A DNA stretch of 8,385 nucleotides from an uncultured Oscillospiraceae bacterium (GCA_900552925.1 USBH01000067.1:1-8385), one strand, 5' to 3'. Numbered from the stretch's first letter, positions 1 to 6,025 are shown. Numbers and translations are program-made. The notes: generated from the letters alone by a model not told the origin.

Positions 1-577
1 GCACGAGACGGCGCAGGCAGCCGCTCTGCTTGTCGAAGAGATACTGCGCTTCACCCCGCTTGATTTTCTTGCGGTCGGCCGGGCGGAATGTCACCACGGA
101 AAGCTTGACGCAGTTGTCCCAGGTCAGTTGAATCCGCAGGGCCCACAAGCAGTACGGCACCTCTCTCCGGCCGCGGCGCCACGAGGAATCCCAGCGGTAG
201 AGCTTGCCGGTCAGGTTATGGTACATCTTCCCGTCGGCGCTCAAAGCCGGCAGGGCGTTACAAAGCAGCTGCGCCAGCAGATAGGCGTGTTTGGGGACAA
301 ACGCAATGGAAGGAACTTCCCGCAGCCGGATGTCGTCCGCTTCACCTTCCAACGCCGCTTTCAGCCGGCTCCGGTCGGCTTTTTTCCGGTCATACAGAAT
401 GTAGCAGCAGTCGCCGTATGTATACACCACCGCCAGAGCGCATCCGACCTGCAGGGCGAGGTCCGGCACCAGGCTGTTGCGGTAATCGCCGCTATCCCGT
501 TTGGCTTCCAGGATCACAAAATCGTTTGCGATGGCTTCATGGTCAAAGGTTATTTGCAGTTGATTGGTCGGAATCAT
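1..577 (-). CDS. N-terminal part of a DdmE-like (prokaryotic Argonaute-like) protein, truncated by contig edge
   Basis: An open frame of 192 codons starts at ATG 577-575 and runs off the left end without a stop. The start is well supported: its A is shared with the TGA stop of the helicase gene (TGATG), and AGGGAGGTGG lies just upstream, so the two are translationally coupled. No catalytic motif is present in this piece. It begins MIPTNQLQIT, is globular with no signal peptide or membrane segment, and residues 120-166 (HNLTGKLYRWD, then an alternating strand-rich stretch ending VKLSVVTFRP) resemble the N/L1 region of long PIWI-family proteins only in general character. The MID and PIWI parts would lie beyond the contig. 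The DdmE assignment rests mainly on the partner: in V. cholerae, ddmE directly follows ddmD, and DdmE uses short DNA guides to find plasmids and recruit DdmD. An alternative is a pPIWI-RE protein or an unrelated helicase partner. Confidence 0.6.
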   Translation of the reverse strand, partial: MIPTNQLQITFDHEAIANDFVILEAKRDSGDYRNSLVPDLALQVGCALAVVYTYGDCCYILYDRKKADRSRLKAALEGEADDIRLREVPSIAFVPKHAYLLAQLLCNALPALSADGKMYHNLTGKLYRWDSSWRRGRREVPYCLWALRIQLTWDNCVKLSVVTFRPADRKKIKRGEAQYLFDKQSGCLRRLV

Positions 578-3500
578 CACAACCACCTCCCTAAATATTG
601 CATTGCCTGCCGGTTCACCGTGCCGTCCGGCAGCAGCAGGCCCGGCAGCTCCACCAGCCGGTCATCCGCCGTACAGGCCGGGGCAAATGATGGCTCCGCG
701 ATCAGATTGATCAGAAACGCCCGTCGTCCGCCCACCGCGTCCAGCTTGGCCAGCGTTTTGCGGCGCACGGCATCTTCGTCCTGGCGGGTACTGCTCTTCC
801 AGTGCTTAAAATCAAACCATGTCCCGTCAGGACCGGCAAAGTCAAAGCACTCGAAGCAGGCAGGGTCTTCGATGTCCCGCAGGCAAAGGCCCAATTCCTG
901 CCGCAGAATGTAAGCGCCGACCACCTCACCGAGAGCGCCCTTGTAAACATTCTGGAAAAGAACGGGACTCAGCATATAAGGCCCGTCGCCAAATTCGGTG
1001 GCCCACCCCTCTGCTTCGAAGTGGGCGCGCAGACCGGGGTAGCGAAGCAGAACGGGCAGTCTCGCTTCCTCGGCGCTTACTTCCGTCGGCCCGGCAGAAA
1101 AGTGCTCTTTGCGCAGCGCAGCGGCAAAGGCTTCCTTATCGGCCCCGGGGGCCAGCCGCACCTCGGAAAAATCGCCCTTCTGGGCGTAGAAGTACCGGGA
1201 TTGGCCGGGCGAAAGAGGCAAATAATACGTGCGGACAACAGGATCCGTCTGACGCAGCGCCGCTTCGGCTCTGGGGTGGCAAAGCACTGTCCGGCGCAGC
1301 TGCTTCCACAAAGACATGCTCTCAGCCGTCCAGGGCACACTGAGCATCCGCATCAGATAGGCGTTGCCGCGCGCAGCCACCCGTTCCGCTTCCAGATGGG
1401 CCGTATCGGTCGGCTGTCCCGCCGCCTGCAGAGCACGTCCCGCCTGGGCCAGCGCCTGCATTTCCGGAGAAAGCAGCCGTCCCGCCAGACATTCGGCATC
1501 GAGCTTTTTCAGCACCCTGGTGGTCGTGAACAGATAGACCGTCGGCCTTTTGAGAAACGTGCGGTTCATCCGCCCCACTGCCTGCACCACATCCCGTGTG
1601 ACCCGGCCGGAAAAGCTCGGACATCGCTGGATATGCGCCTGAGCCTCTGCCTTTATTTCCTTTCTGCCGGAAAAAACACCGATGCCGTTTTTCAGCAGCC
1701 CTTGCAGAATGCTGTAGGAGATCTCATCGTTTTGATAGAGGCATTCCGCCTGAAAGCAATACTGCATCAGGTCCTTCCCCTGCCAGTTTTCGGCATCCCT
1801 GATATTGACGCTCACATGGGTGATGTCTCCCAGATACAAGGCGTCGACGTCCTTACAGGCCGAACGGCTGTCGGTGCGGTTTTCGCCGCTCCCCAGCGGA
1901 ACAAGACCTGTGCGGTCCCGAACGGGATACTGCAGATTCTGTCCGGCGCCAAGGGTCTGGTAACTGGAAAAGATCATCCGGCGTTCTCCTTTGCTCAAGT
2001 TTTGCAGCAGATCAGCCTTGTTCTCCTCAAAGCGGTCCCCGCTGCGCAGCACCAACAGTTCGCCCTGCCCGTCGGGGGCGAATCGGCAGCGCAGATCTTC
2101 CAGCGCGTCACGCAGCAGCTCCTCATCCAGCGCAATTTTCCCCGGGGCGGGCAGCAGCTGGTTCAGGCAGAGAAAGGACTGGATCTCGCTGTGCTGCCAG
2201 AAAGCCTTCATTACAGCGAACAGGTTGCAATAGCGCTCTACCTCATACTGCTGTGCGCCTAAGCAGGCAAGCCGCTGTCCATACAGCTGCGCCTTAGGGC
2301 GGGAGCCAAAGATTGCTTCCAGCTGTTCCAGCTGCGGCATTGGCTGCCGGTCCACAACCTCCAGAGAAACCCGGATTTTCCCGTCCCGATAAGGCGCCCA
2401 GAGCGCTTCCATCTCGCGGCGGATGGCGTTCTGCGTATCGGCCAAGAGCGTGCGGTAGCTGTCACCCAGCTGTTCACGCAGATACCGCAGGTCATAATTT
2501 CCTAGTACGGTGCGCAGACAGGCGGTGGCGGACAGTCCCACCACCTTAATCCGGCGGCAGAGGTAGAGCATTATCTTTTCGGGGGTACTCTGCAGCTGCA
2601 GATATTGCAGCCGCGTCTGTGTGCGGTGACGGTCATCGTCAATGAACTCAAACAGCCGAAACCCGTTTTCATAGAAGGAAAGGTCCGGCGCCACCGAATC
2701 GCGCGGCATCCCCACACGCTCTTCCAGACCATCTGTCATCAGACGAACCTGATCAGGACTCAAGCCGTATTCCCGGAAGATGCTTTCTGCTGCGGCCGTC
2801 ACCTGATATCGATCTTCCTCCGGCTGCCTGCCCGCATTGACCTGCCGGGCAAAGGCGTCGGCCCAACCGTAGACATACCGCTGGAACCGCAGCAAAAATA
2901 CATGGATGCGCCGCAGAAGCGTCTGCAAAACGAGGCGCGCCTCTTCTTTGTGCGCCTGATATTCCTCCGGCGTGTCAAAATGGATCTGTACCTGCGCCTG
3001 CTCATCATTGCATACGGCGCGGATATGGGTCCTTTTGTCGTCCAGCACCGTCAGATAAGAGGTATCGTGGAACAAAAAGTTCCGGCCCCGATCGATGCCG
3101 CGCCCCACGGTTTTCATGCTGTAGCGCAACGCGCCATCCTGATAAATCTTCTCGGCCTGCTCCAGCAGTTCCTGCCAGGTCAGTGTGCGGCCCGCTTCGT
3201 ACCGGTCGCGCAGCGCAGTCAGCTCGCGGCTGGCCTGGTGCATCTGAATGCCCTTGTAAACCTGAAGAAACAGCTGCATGTAGTCCGCCCGCAATTCCAG
3301 CGATTTTTCGATCAGGCTTTCCAGAATCGCTGCGCGGGAAGCGTCAAACTCGTCGATGCAGAGGATGGCGTTTTTCAGCATCCGATCGGACAGACAGTCA
3401 AAACTGGGCTCCACCACCGGAACATTCCGGGTCATCAATTTTTTGACGGAAAACAACAGCACCTTGTAATCCTGCCAGAAAACCGCCGGATAAAGTGCGG

Positions 3501-4056
3501 CGATCCATCGGTAGCGCGCCTGTTGACGGATGGCTTCCCGCCGCTTCTCCGGACCGCCGGGAAACGCTTTGCGCAGACCGGCTTCCAACTCACGGCGAAA
3601 TGCAGGCTCCAGATCCGTGCGGATCGACTCATACAGTTCTTTGGCCAGCTCCGCGGCGGCATCGCCTTTCTGGGCGTGATAACGCCTGTATTTTCGGCAG
3701 GCGGCTTCCAGCGCATAATAGGCCTTCGTTTGAAATTGACTCGGTACCCTCAGATCCTCCAGTGCATCCAGCACGGTGTCGACTGTGGACCGCAGCACCA
3801 GCACTTCCCGCTCGAACATGGGTCCGCGCCCGTCCTGCTCATAGGCCCGGCGCAGATCGTCCACGGGCAGGTTTTTCAAAAGCGGCGTGACAAACAGAAT
3901 ACGGCTGCTCCCGCCCTGCTTGAGGTAGGCGTAAATCGCCTGTACAGATTGATAGGTCTTTCCATAACCTGTGGGCGCTTCAGCCAGCAGCAGGCCCGGC
4001 CCGATGCGCGTGCTCTGGAAATATTCCAGCAGTTCCTTTTGCATATTATTCATCAT
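577..4056 (-). CDS. ddmD: DdmD-like SF2 helicase with C-terminal PD-(D/E)XK nuclease
   Basis: This 1159-residue protein carries ordered superfamily 2 helicase motifs: Walker A EAPTGYGKT (26-34, Lys33), motif Ia near FVTPL (55-59), motif II DEFD (235-238), motif III GLSAT (507-511), a motif V-like segment around SSYQTLGAGQN (697-707) and motif VI QAVGRMNR (825-832). Residues 239-506 form an unusually long insertion between motifs II and III. The C-terminus (about 1036-1125) has a nuclease signature: GEVVG (Glu1044), FDFAGPD (Asp1072) and FDFKHW (Asp1082, Lys1084). Length, domain order and the coupled downstream gene match DdmD, which translocates on and degrades plasmid DNA once recruited by DdmE. 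There is no four-cysteine iron-sulphur cluster between motifs I and II, unlike many DinG/XPD helicases. Starts at codons 1, 2 and 5 are all possible; AAGGA abuts codon 1. An alternative is a Cas3- or DinG-related defence helicase of another system. Confidence 0.75.
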   Translation of the reverse strand: MMNNMQKELLEYFQSTRIGPGLLLAEAPTGYGKTYQSVQAIYAYLKQGGSSRILFVTPLLKNLPVDDLRRAYEQDGRGPMFEREVLVLRSTVDTVLDALEDLRVPSQFQTKAYYALEAACRKYRRYHAQKGDAAAELAKELYESIRTDLEPAFRRELEAGLRKAFPGGPEKRREAIRQQARYRWIAALYPAVFWQDYKVLLFSVKKLMTRNVPVVEPSFDCLSDRMLKNAILCIDEFDASRAAILESLIEKSLELRADYMQLFLQVYKGIQMHQASRELTALRDRYEAGRTLTWQELLEQAEKIYQDGALRYSMKTVGRGIDRGRNFLFHDTSYLTVLDDKRTHIRAVCNDEQAQVQIHFDTPEEYQAHKEEARLVLQTLLRRIHVFLLRFQRYVYGWADAFARQVNAGRQPEEDRYQVTAAAESIFREYGLSPDQVRLMTDGLEERVGMPRDSVAPDLSFYENGFRLFEFIDDDRHRTQTRLQYLQLQSTPEKIMLYLCRRIKVVGLSATACLRTVLGNYDLRYLREQLGDSYRTLLADTQNAIRREMEALWAPYRDGKIRVSLEVVDRQPMPQLEQLEAIFGSRPKAQLYGQRLACLGAQQYEVERYCNLFAVMKAFWQHSEIQSFLCLNQLLPAPGKIALDEELLRDALEDLRCRFAPDGQGELLVLRSGDRFEENKADLLQNLSKGERRMIFSSYQTLGAGQNLQYPVRDRTGLVPLGSGENRTDSRSACKDVDALYLGDITHVSVNIRDAENWQGKDLMQYCFQAECLYQNDEISYSILQGLLKNGIGVFSGRKEIKAEAQAHIQRCPSFSGRVTRDVVQAVGRMNRTFLKRPTVYLFTTTRVLKKLDAECLAGRLLSPEMQALAQAGRALQAAGQPTDTAHLEAERVAARGNAYLMRMLSVPWTAESMSLWKQLRRTVLCHPRAEAALRQTDPVVRTYYLPLSPGQSRYFYAQKGDFSEVRLAPGADKEAFAAALRKEHFSAGPTEVSAEEARLPVLLRYPGLRAHFEAEGWATEFGDGPYMLSPVLFQNVYKGALGEVVGAYILRQELGLCLRDIEDPACFECFDFAGPDGTWFDFKHWKSSTRQDEDAVRRKTLAKLDAVGGRRAFLINLIAEPSFAPACTADDRLVELPGLLLPDGTVNRQAMQYLGRWL
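583..592 (-). promoter_or_regulatory. Strong ribosome binding site for the DdmE-like gene
   Basis: AGGGAGGTGG lies inside the last codons of the helicase gene, with about eight bases between its AGGGAGG core and the ATG at 577. It decides the start of the downstream gene and implies that the partner protein is translated efficiently from the same mRNA. This is stronger than the visible site in front of the helicase, consistent with a partner needed in excess. Confidence 0.8.
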
Positions 4057-4062
4057 TCCTTA

Positions 4063-4143
4063 TTATTTTTTTGTGCCGGTCGGCGAAGCCGCTTTGCTCG
4101 TTGCGGCAAAGGCACAAATCGTGTGTGAAAAAGTATTTTTCAC
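4063..4143 (-). CDS. Possible 26-codon leader ORF upstream of the helicase gene
   Basis: A complete AAGGAGGT site (4147-4154) is followed four bases later by GTG, opening a 26-codon frame (VKNTFSHTIC...) that ends in a double stop TAATAA. Three bases after the second stop comes the ATG of the helicase, in the same frame. The peptide is Ala/Thr/Lys-rich and matches nothing I recognise. The strong site cannot serve the helicase, which is about 90 bases away, so something short is probably translated here. Possible roles are a leader peptide that couples ribosomes to the weakly served helicase start, or the remnant of a longer helicase N-terminus. The overlap with RNA hairpins leaves open that the region acts only as RNA. 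Confidence 0.35.
   Translation of the reverse strand: MKNTFSHTICAFAATSKAASPTGTKK
4070..4118 (-). promoter_or_regulatory. Three-way-junction-like fold in the helicase 5' leader
   Basis: An outer stem pairs 4070-4076 (TTTGTGC on the plus strand) with 4112-4118 (GCACAAA). It encloses a small hairpin CGGC-GAA-GCCG (4081-4091) and a second, CTTTGC/GCAAAG (4092-4097 with 4106-4111). The structure ends directly before the AATAATAAGGA that precedes the helicase ATG. It could control access to that weak ribosome binding site. An alternative pairing GCCGC/GCGGC competes with both inner hairpins. No known riboswitch class is recognised. Confidence 0.35.
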
Positions 4144-4145
4144 AC
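4123..4145. repeat. Perfect 23-bp palindrome in the helicase leader
   Basis: Arms GTGTGAAAAA (4123-4132) and TTTTTCACAC (4136-4145) flank a GTA centre with no mismatch. Neither side is followed by a T-tract, so it is not an intrinsic terminator. It lies downstream of the predicted transcription start, so it could be a repressor operator read as DNA or a hairpin read as RNA that buries the leader GTG. Confidence 0.6.
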
Positions 4146-4146
4146 T

Positions 4147-4154
4147 ACCTCCTT
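4147..4154 (-). promoter_or_regulatory. Consensus Shine-Dalgarno sequence in the helicase leader
   Basis: AAGGAGGT is a full anti-16S complement inside the helicase 5' leader. The first usable start is the GTG at 4143-4141, which lies in the left arm of a perfect hairpin. That arrangement could occlude the start when the hairpin is folded. Confidence 0.55.
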
Positions 4155-4192
4155 GCTCTAATCCGGGTGGAATATGGATTTATTGCTCTTAT

Positions 4193-4221
4193 ATTATATC
4201 GGTTTAGATTTTCATAAAATG
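4193..4221 (-). promoter_or_regulatory. Predicted promoter of the helicase operon
   Basis: On the minus strand a perfect -10 TATAAT (4193-4198) lies 17 bases after a poor -35, CATTTT (4216-4221). The start would be near 4186, giving a leader of about 130 bases. The regulator's terminator lies upstream, so the helicase genes need their own promoter and this is the best candidate. The weak -35 suggests low basal output or a need for an activator. Confidence 0.5.
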
Positions 4222-4230
4222 ATAATCTAA
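4204..4230. promoter_or_regulatory. 27-bp dyad over the -35/spacer of the helicase promoter, likely operator
   Basis: Arms TTAGATTTTCAT (4204-4215) and ATGATAATCTAA (4219-4230) are inverted repeats matching at 11 of 12 positions around AAA. The dyad covers the -35 and most of the spacer, a classic place for a dimeric repressor to block RNA polymerase. The adjacent WYL regulator is the obvious candidate ligand, but this is inferred from position only. Confidence 0.5.
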
Positions 4231-4242
4231 GATAAATCGCAT

Positions 4243-4270
4243 AAAAAAACTACCGCTCAATCGCGGTAGT
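4243..4270 (-). terminator. Intrinsic terminator of the WYL regulator gene
   Basis: On the minus strand an 8-bp perfect stem, ACTACCGC with GCGGTAGT, has a six-base loop GATTGA and is followed at once by seven T. The upstream arm encodes the last codons of the regulator, and the TGA stop lies in the loop. It separates regulator transcription from the helicase operon. Confidence 0.9.
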
Positions 4271-5252
4271 AGTCACATAAATTCTGTAGAAGCCTGCGCA
4301 GGCGGAGGCGCACGGCCGGCGGGTCCAGCACTTCGATTTTGTCCGCCTGTCCCAGCACCCACCGTTCAAAGCCGGTGGAGAGCTCGGCCTCGGCTGTAAA
4401 GCGAATCCAGTCGTCTTTCTCCCGATCGACCACGGGCCGAATATTCGTGCCGAAAGTCTCGAACGCCAAGTCCAGCAGGTCGCGGTGCAGCCGGAAGGTC
4501 ACCCGGCATTTTTCTTTGGCCGGAAACATATCGAACTGCCCGTAGCGCAGCGGAACGGATGGAACCTTGCGCCAAAACTTGACCGACAGGGAAAGATTCG
4601 TCATGCGGTCCACACGGTAGTTTCTCTGCTGGTCGTCTTCGGGATGGTCAGGATTCAGCGCCACCAGATAGTAGTGCTCCTTTTCCCAGATGACCATCAG
4701 CGGCAGGATCCGATGGTACTGCTTGACCGGTTTCTGGCGCCCGTCAAGATCAAATTTGCAGTAGGTAAAATCGAGACAGCGGCGGACATCCAGCGCCCGA
4801 TAAAGCATCAGCAAGGTCTGCGGCAGCTTCTCGTTTTGCATCAGACAGTCCCGCGTCTGTACCCGCTGGCGGAGCTGCCGCACCTCCTGATCGGAAAGAT
4901 ACCCTTCGAGCTGGGAAATCAACGTATTCTTTTGCTGCAGGCTTAAAAATCGGCTGATGGAAATCGAATCAAAAACCATCCGGGCTTCGTTCAGGCCAAA
5001 CCCGGGATGATAAGCTTTATAGCGAAGCTGGTTGTGCGCCCCGGCCTCTGATTCCACCCGAACGGAAAGTGCGCCCACACTGCTTAAACCTTTCAGTACG
5101 GAAAGGTCATACCGCACCCGCTGTTCGGAACAATATTCTTCCGGATACAGACGCAGCAATTGGCTGTGGATCTCATGCAGAGTCAGAGCCTTTTCCGCAT
5201 TGGTTTTCTGCTGCAATATGGAAAGTATATGGATCAATCTCGCCGTGCTCAT
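4257..5252 (-). CDS. WYL-domain transcriptional regulator
   Basis: This 331-residue protein has the standard WYL regulator layout: an N-terminal winged helix-turn-helix (about 1-80, with the recognition-helix-like SEQRVRYDLSVL at 42-53), a WYL domain (about 150-220, with HYYLVALN at 193-200 and YRVDRM at 212-217), and a C-terminal WCX-type extension (about 245-325). WYL domains sense ligands, in some cases nucleic acids, and WYL proteins often regulate defence loci such as BREX and CRISPR-Cas. The ATG at 5252 is chosen because AGGAGG lies five bases upstream and the predicted transcription start is near 5276. A GTG at 5291 would extend the frame by 13 codons but overlaps the -10 region. The gene faces the same way as the helicase operon but is terminated before it, so it is a separate unit that probably controls the operon and perhaps itself. 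Confidence 0.9.
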   Translation of the reverse strand: MSTARLIHILSILQQKTNAEKALTLHEIHSQLLRLYPEEYCSEQRVRYDLSVLKGLSSVGALSVRVESEAGAHNQLRYKAYHPGFGLNEARMVFDSISISRFLSLQQKNTLISQLEGYLSDQEVRQLRQRVQTRDCLMQNEKLPQTLLMLYRALDVRRCLDFTYCKFDLDGRQKPVKQYHRILPLMVIWEKEHYYLVALNPDHPEDDQQRNYRVDRMTNLSLSVKFWRKVPSVPLRYGQFDMFPAKEKCRVTFRLHRDLLDLAFETFGTNIRPVVDREKDDWIRFTAEAELSTGFERWVLGQADKIEVLDPPAVRLRLRRLLQNLCDYYRD

Positions 5253-5282
5253 GGGGTCCTCCTGTCGACTTATTTTACATAC

Positions 5283-5311
5283 AGTATACACTTTTCATCT
5301 GTAAGCCGCAA
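5283..5311 (-). promoter_or_regulatory. Predicted promoter of the WYL regulator
   Basis: On the minus strand, -35 TTGCGG (5306-5311) and -10 TATACT (5283-5288) are separated by exactly 17 bases. The predicted start is near 5276, about 24 bases before the ATG, leaving room for the AGGAGG site. The spacer contains ATGAAAA, also present in the dyad at the helicase promoter. Confidence 0.6.
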
Positions 5312-5317
5312 CAAAAT

Positions 5318-5365
5318 TGTTTTAAATCGACATCTTCATTGTGTTTCAAATCGACATCTTCATTG
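5318..5365. repeat. Tandem 24-bp direct repeat upstream of the WYL promoter
   Basis: Two adjacent 24-base units, 5318-5341 and 5342-5365, differ at one position and share the 18-base core AAATCGACATCTTCATTG. They end a few bases upstream of the -35. The 24-bp period (a little over two helical turns) places both copies on nearly the same DNA face, as expected for tandem protein-binding sites for autoregulation or activation. It could also be a neutral duplication. Confidence 0.75.
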
Positions 5366-5390
5366 ATTTTTGAATTGTCGGGCTCCAGAG

Positions 5391-5431
5391 AATAAACAAA
5401 CGGGCGGCGCGGCTTGAGGCCGTACCGCCCG
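5391..5431 (-). terminator. Intrinsic terminator of the DUF1540 gene
   Basis: On the minus strand, CGGGCGG (5425-5431) pairs with CCGCCCG (5401-5407), with an inner CGGC/GCCG stem around a CTCAA loop, followed by the T-rich TTTGTTTATT. It begins about 20 bases after the DUF1540 stop and marks the boundary between the housekeeping side and the WYL/helicase side. Confidence 0.8.
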
Positions 5432-5452
5432 CAGGCAGGGACAGATTCTGTT

Positions 5453-5785
5453 TTACGCGCGCGGCTGGAACGTGCAGCATTCGGTTTCGCTGACCACGCT
5501 CGGGTCCGAACAGCAGCAGCCGACGCTGACGCTTTCCGCATGGCATTTTTTGTTTTCGTTGTACGCGCAGTGCGCGGCGCTGCAGTGGATATCCGTCTGC
5601 TCGCTTGCGGAGCCGCAGCCGCAGGCCGCCTCGTTTCTCGCCGACTTCGTGCGCTCCGCGTAGGAGCCGCAGCACGTCTCCCGGCTCTCCATCGCGGCCG
5701 GGCCGTCCACCTGAATCTTCTGCAGGCTGCACAGCTCGTTCTGGTTGTGGCGGCAGGTCGTTACGCTGCATTTCAGCTTATTCAT
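5453..5785 (-). CDS. Cysteine-rich protein with two DUF1540 repeats
   Basis: This 110-residue protein contains 15 cysteines and two copies of the DUF1540 pattern, C-x4-C-x7-C followed by a later CC: Cys6/11/19 with 38-39, and Cys68/73/81 with 103-104. The linker between them has a further Cys-Gly-Cys, and Cys90-92 is a run of three. DUF1540 is a small, function-unknown domain common in Clostridia and Bacilli; the cysteine spacing suggests metal binding, by inference only. The start at ATG 5785 (MNKLKCSV) is preferred over a longer frame to 5902, because DUF1540 begins within a few residues of it and AAAGGA lies ten bases upstream. The longer version would add a basic, unrelated N-terminus. 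The gene is divergent from ddl and ends in its own terminator. No signal peptide or membrane segment is visible. Confidence 0.85.
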   Translation of the reverse strand: MNKLKCSVTTCRHNQNELCSLQKIQVDGPAAMESRETCCGSYAERTKSARNEAACGCGSASEQTDIHCSAAHCAYNENKKCHAESVSVGCCCSDPSVVSETECCTFQPRA

Positions 5786-5855
5786 CGTTATCGGGTCCTT
5801 TCCGTTTTGATATTGGCCGCACTCGCTGCGGTCCCGGTTAGTCTTTCCCGCACGC

Positions 5856-5888
5856 CGCCGTTTATGCGGCCCAAACCGCATATCGGCG
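5856..5888. repeat. Two-part inverted repeat between DUF1540 and ddl
   Basis: CGCCG (5856-5860) pairs with CGGCG (5884-5888), and TATGCGG (5863-5869) pairs with CCGCATA (5876-5882) around CCCAAA. It lies directly upstream of the ddl -35 and in the presumed leader or promoter region of the divergent DUF1540 gene. No T-tract follows on either strand. It may be an operator or a stable leader hairpin. Confidence 0.5.
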
Positions 5889-5889
5889 C

Positions 5890-5918
5890 TTGAAAAACGC
5901 ATACGAATATGCTATACT
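5890..5918 (+). promoter_or_regulatory. Promoter of the ddl-murI run, extended -10
   Basis: TTGAAA (5890-5895) and TATACT (5913-5918) are separated by 17 bases, and TGC directly before the -10 gives an extended -10 element. This is the clearest promoter in the window, with a predicted start near 5925 and a leader of about 100 bases before ddl. Confidence 0.8.
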
Positions 5919-5947
5919 GAATTGATTCAGCCTAGAAATAAGATGCA

Positions 5948-5961
5948 CCGGCTTCGGCCGG
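5948..5961 (+). promoter_or_regulatory. TTCG-capped hairpin in the ddl leader
   Basis: CCGGC and GCCGG form a perfect 5-bp stem closed by a TTCG tetraloop, followed by CTTGTTTGG. The following sequence is only weakly T-rich, so it is at best a poor attenuator. It may simply protect the mRNA 5' end. Confidence 0.4.
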
Positions 5962-6025
5962 CTTGTTTGGGGCGCACCGCAAGCGCGGCGCTCCGATAAA
6001 AAATCAACAAGGAACGGTGATCATT

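Noticed and set aside
802..2262. A 486-codon plus-strand frame opposite the helicase C-terminal half
   Set aside because: Same reason: a shadow of a motif-bearing gene, with a low-complexity basic translation.
577..4056. Helicase as a DinG/XPD-type enzyme of a pPIWI-RE system
   Set aside because: No iron-sulphur cysteine set lies between motifs I and II, and the nuclease is fused to the helicase, whereas pPIWI-RE loci are described with a separate nuclease. It is kept as an alternative and not adopted.
2605..4128. A long plus-strand frame (507 codons) opposite the helicase
   Set aside because: It is antisense to a gene with ordered helicase motifs, has no ribosome binding site, and its translation shows no recognisable domain. 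It arises from the GC-rich codon use of the real gene.
4123..4145. The perfect palindrome as an intrinsic terminator
   Set aside because: No T-tract follows on either strand.
5318..5365. The tandem repeat as the start of a CRISPR array or plasmid iterons
   Set aside because: There are only two directly abutting copies with no spacers, and no cas or rep gene nearby.
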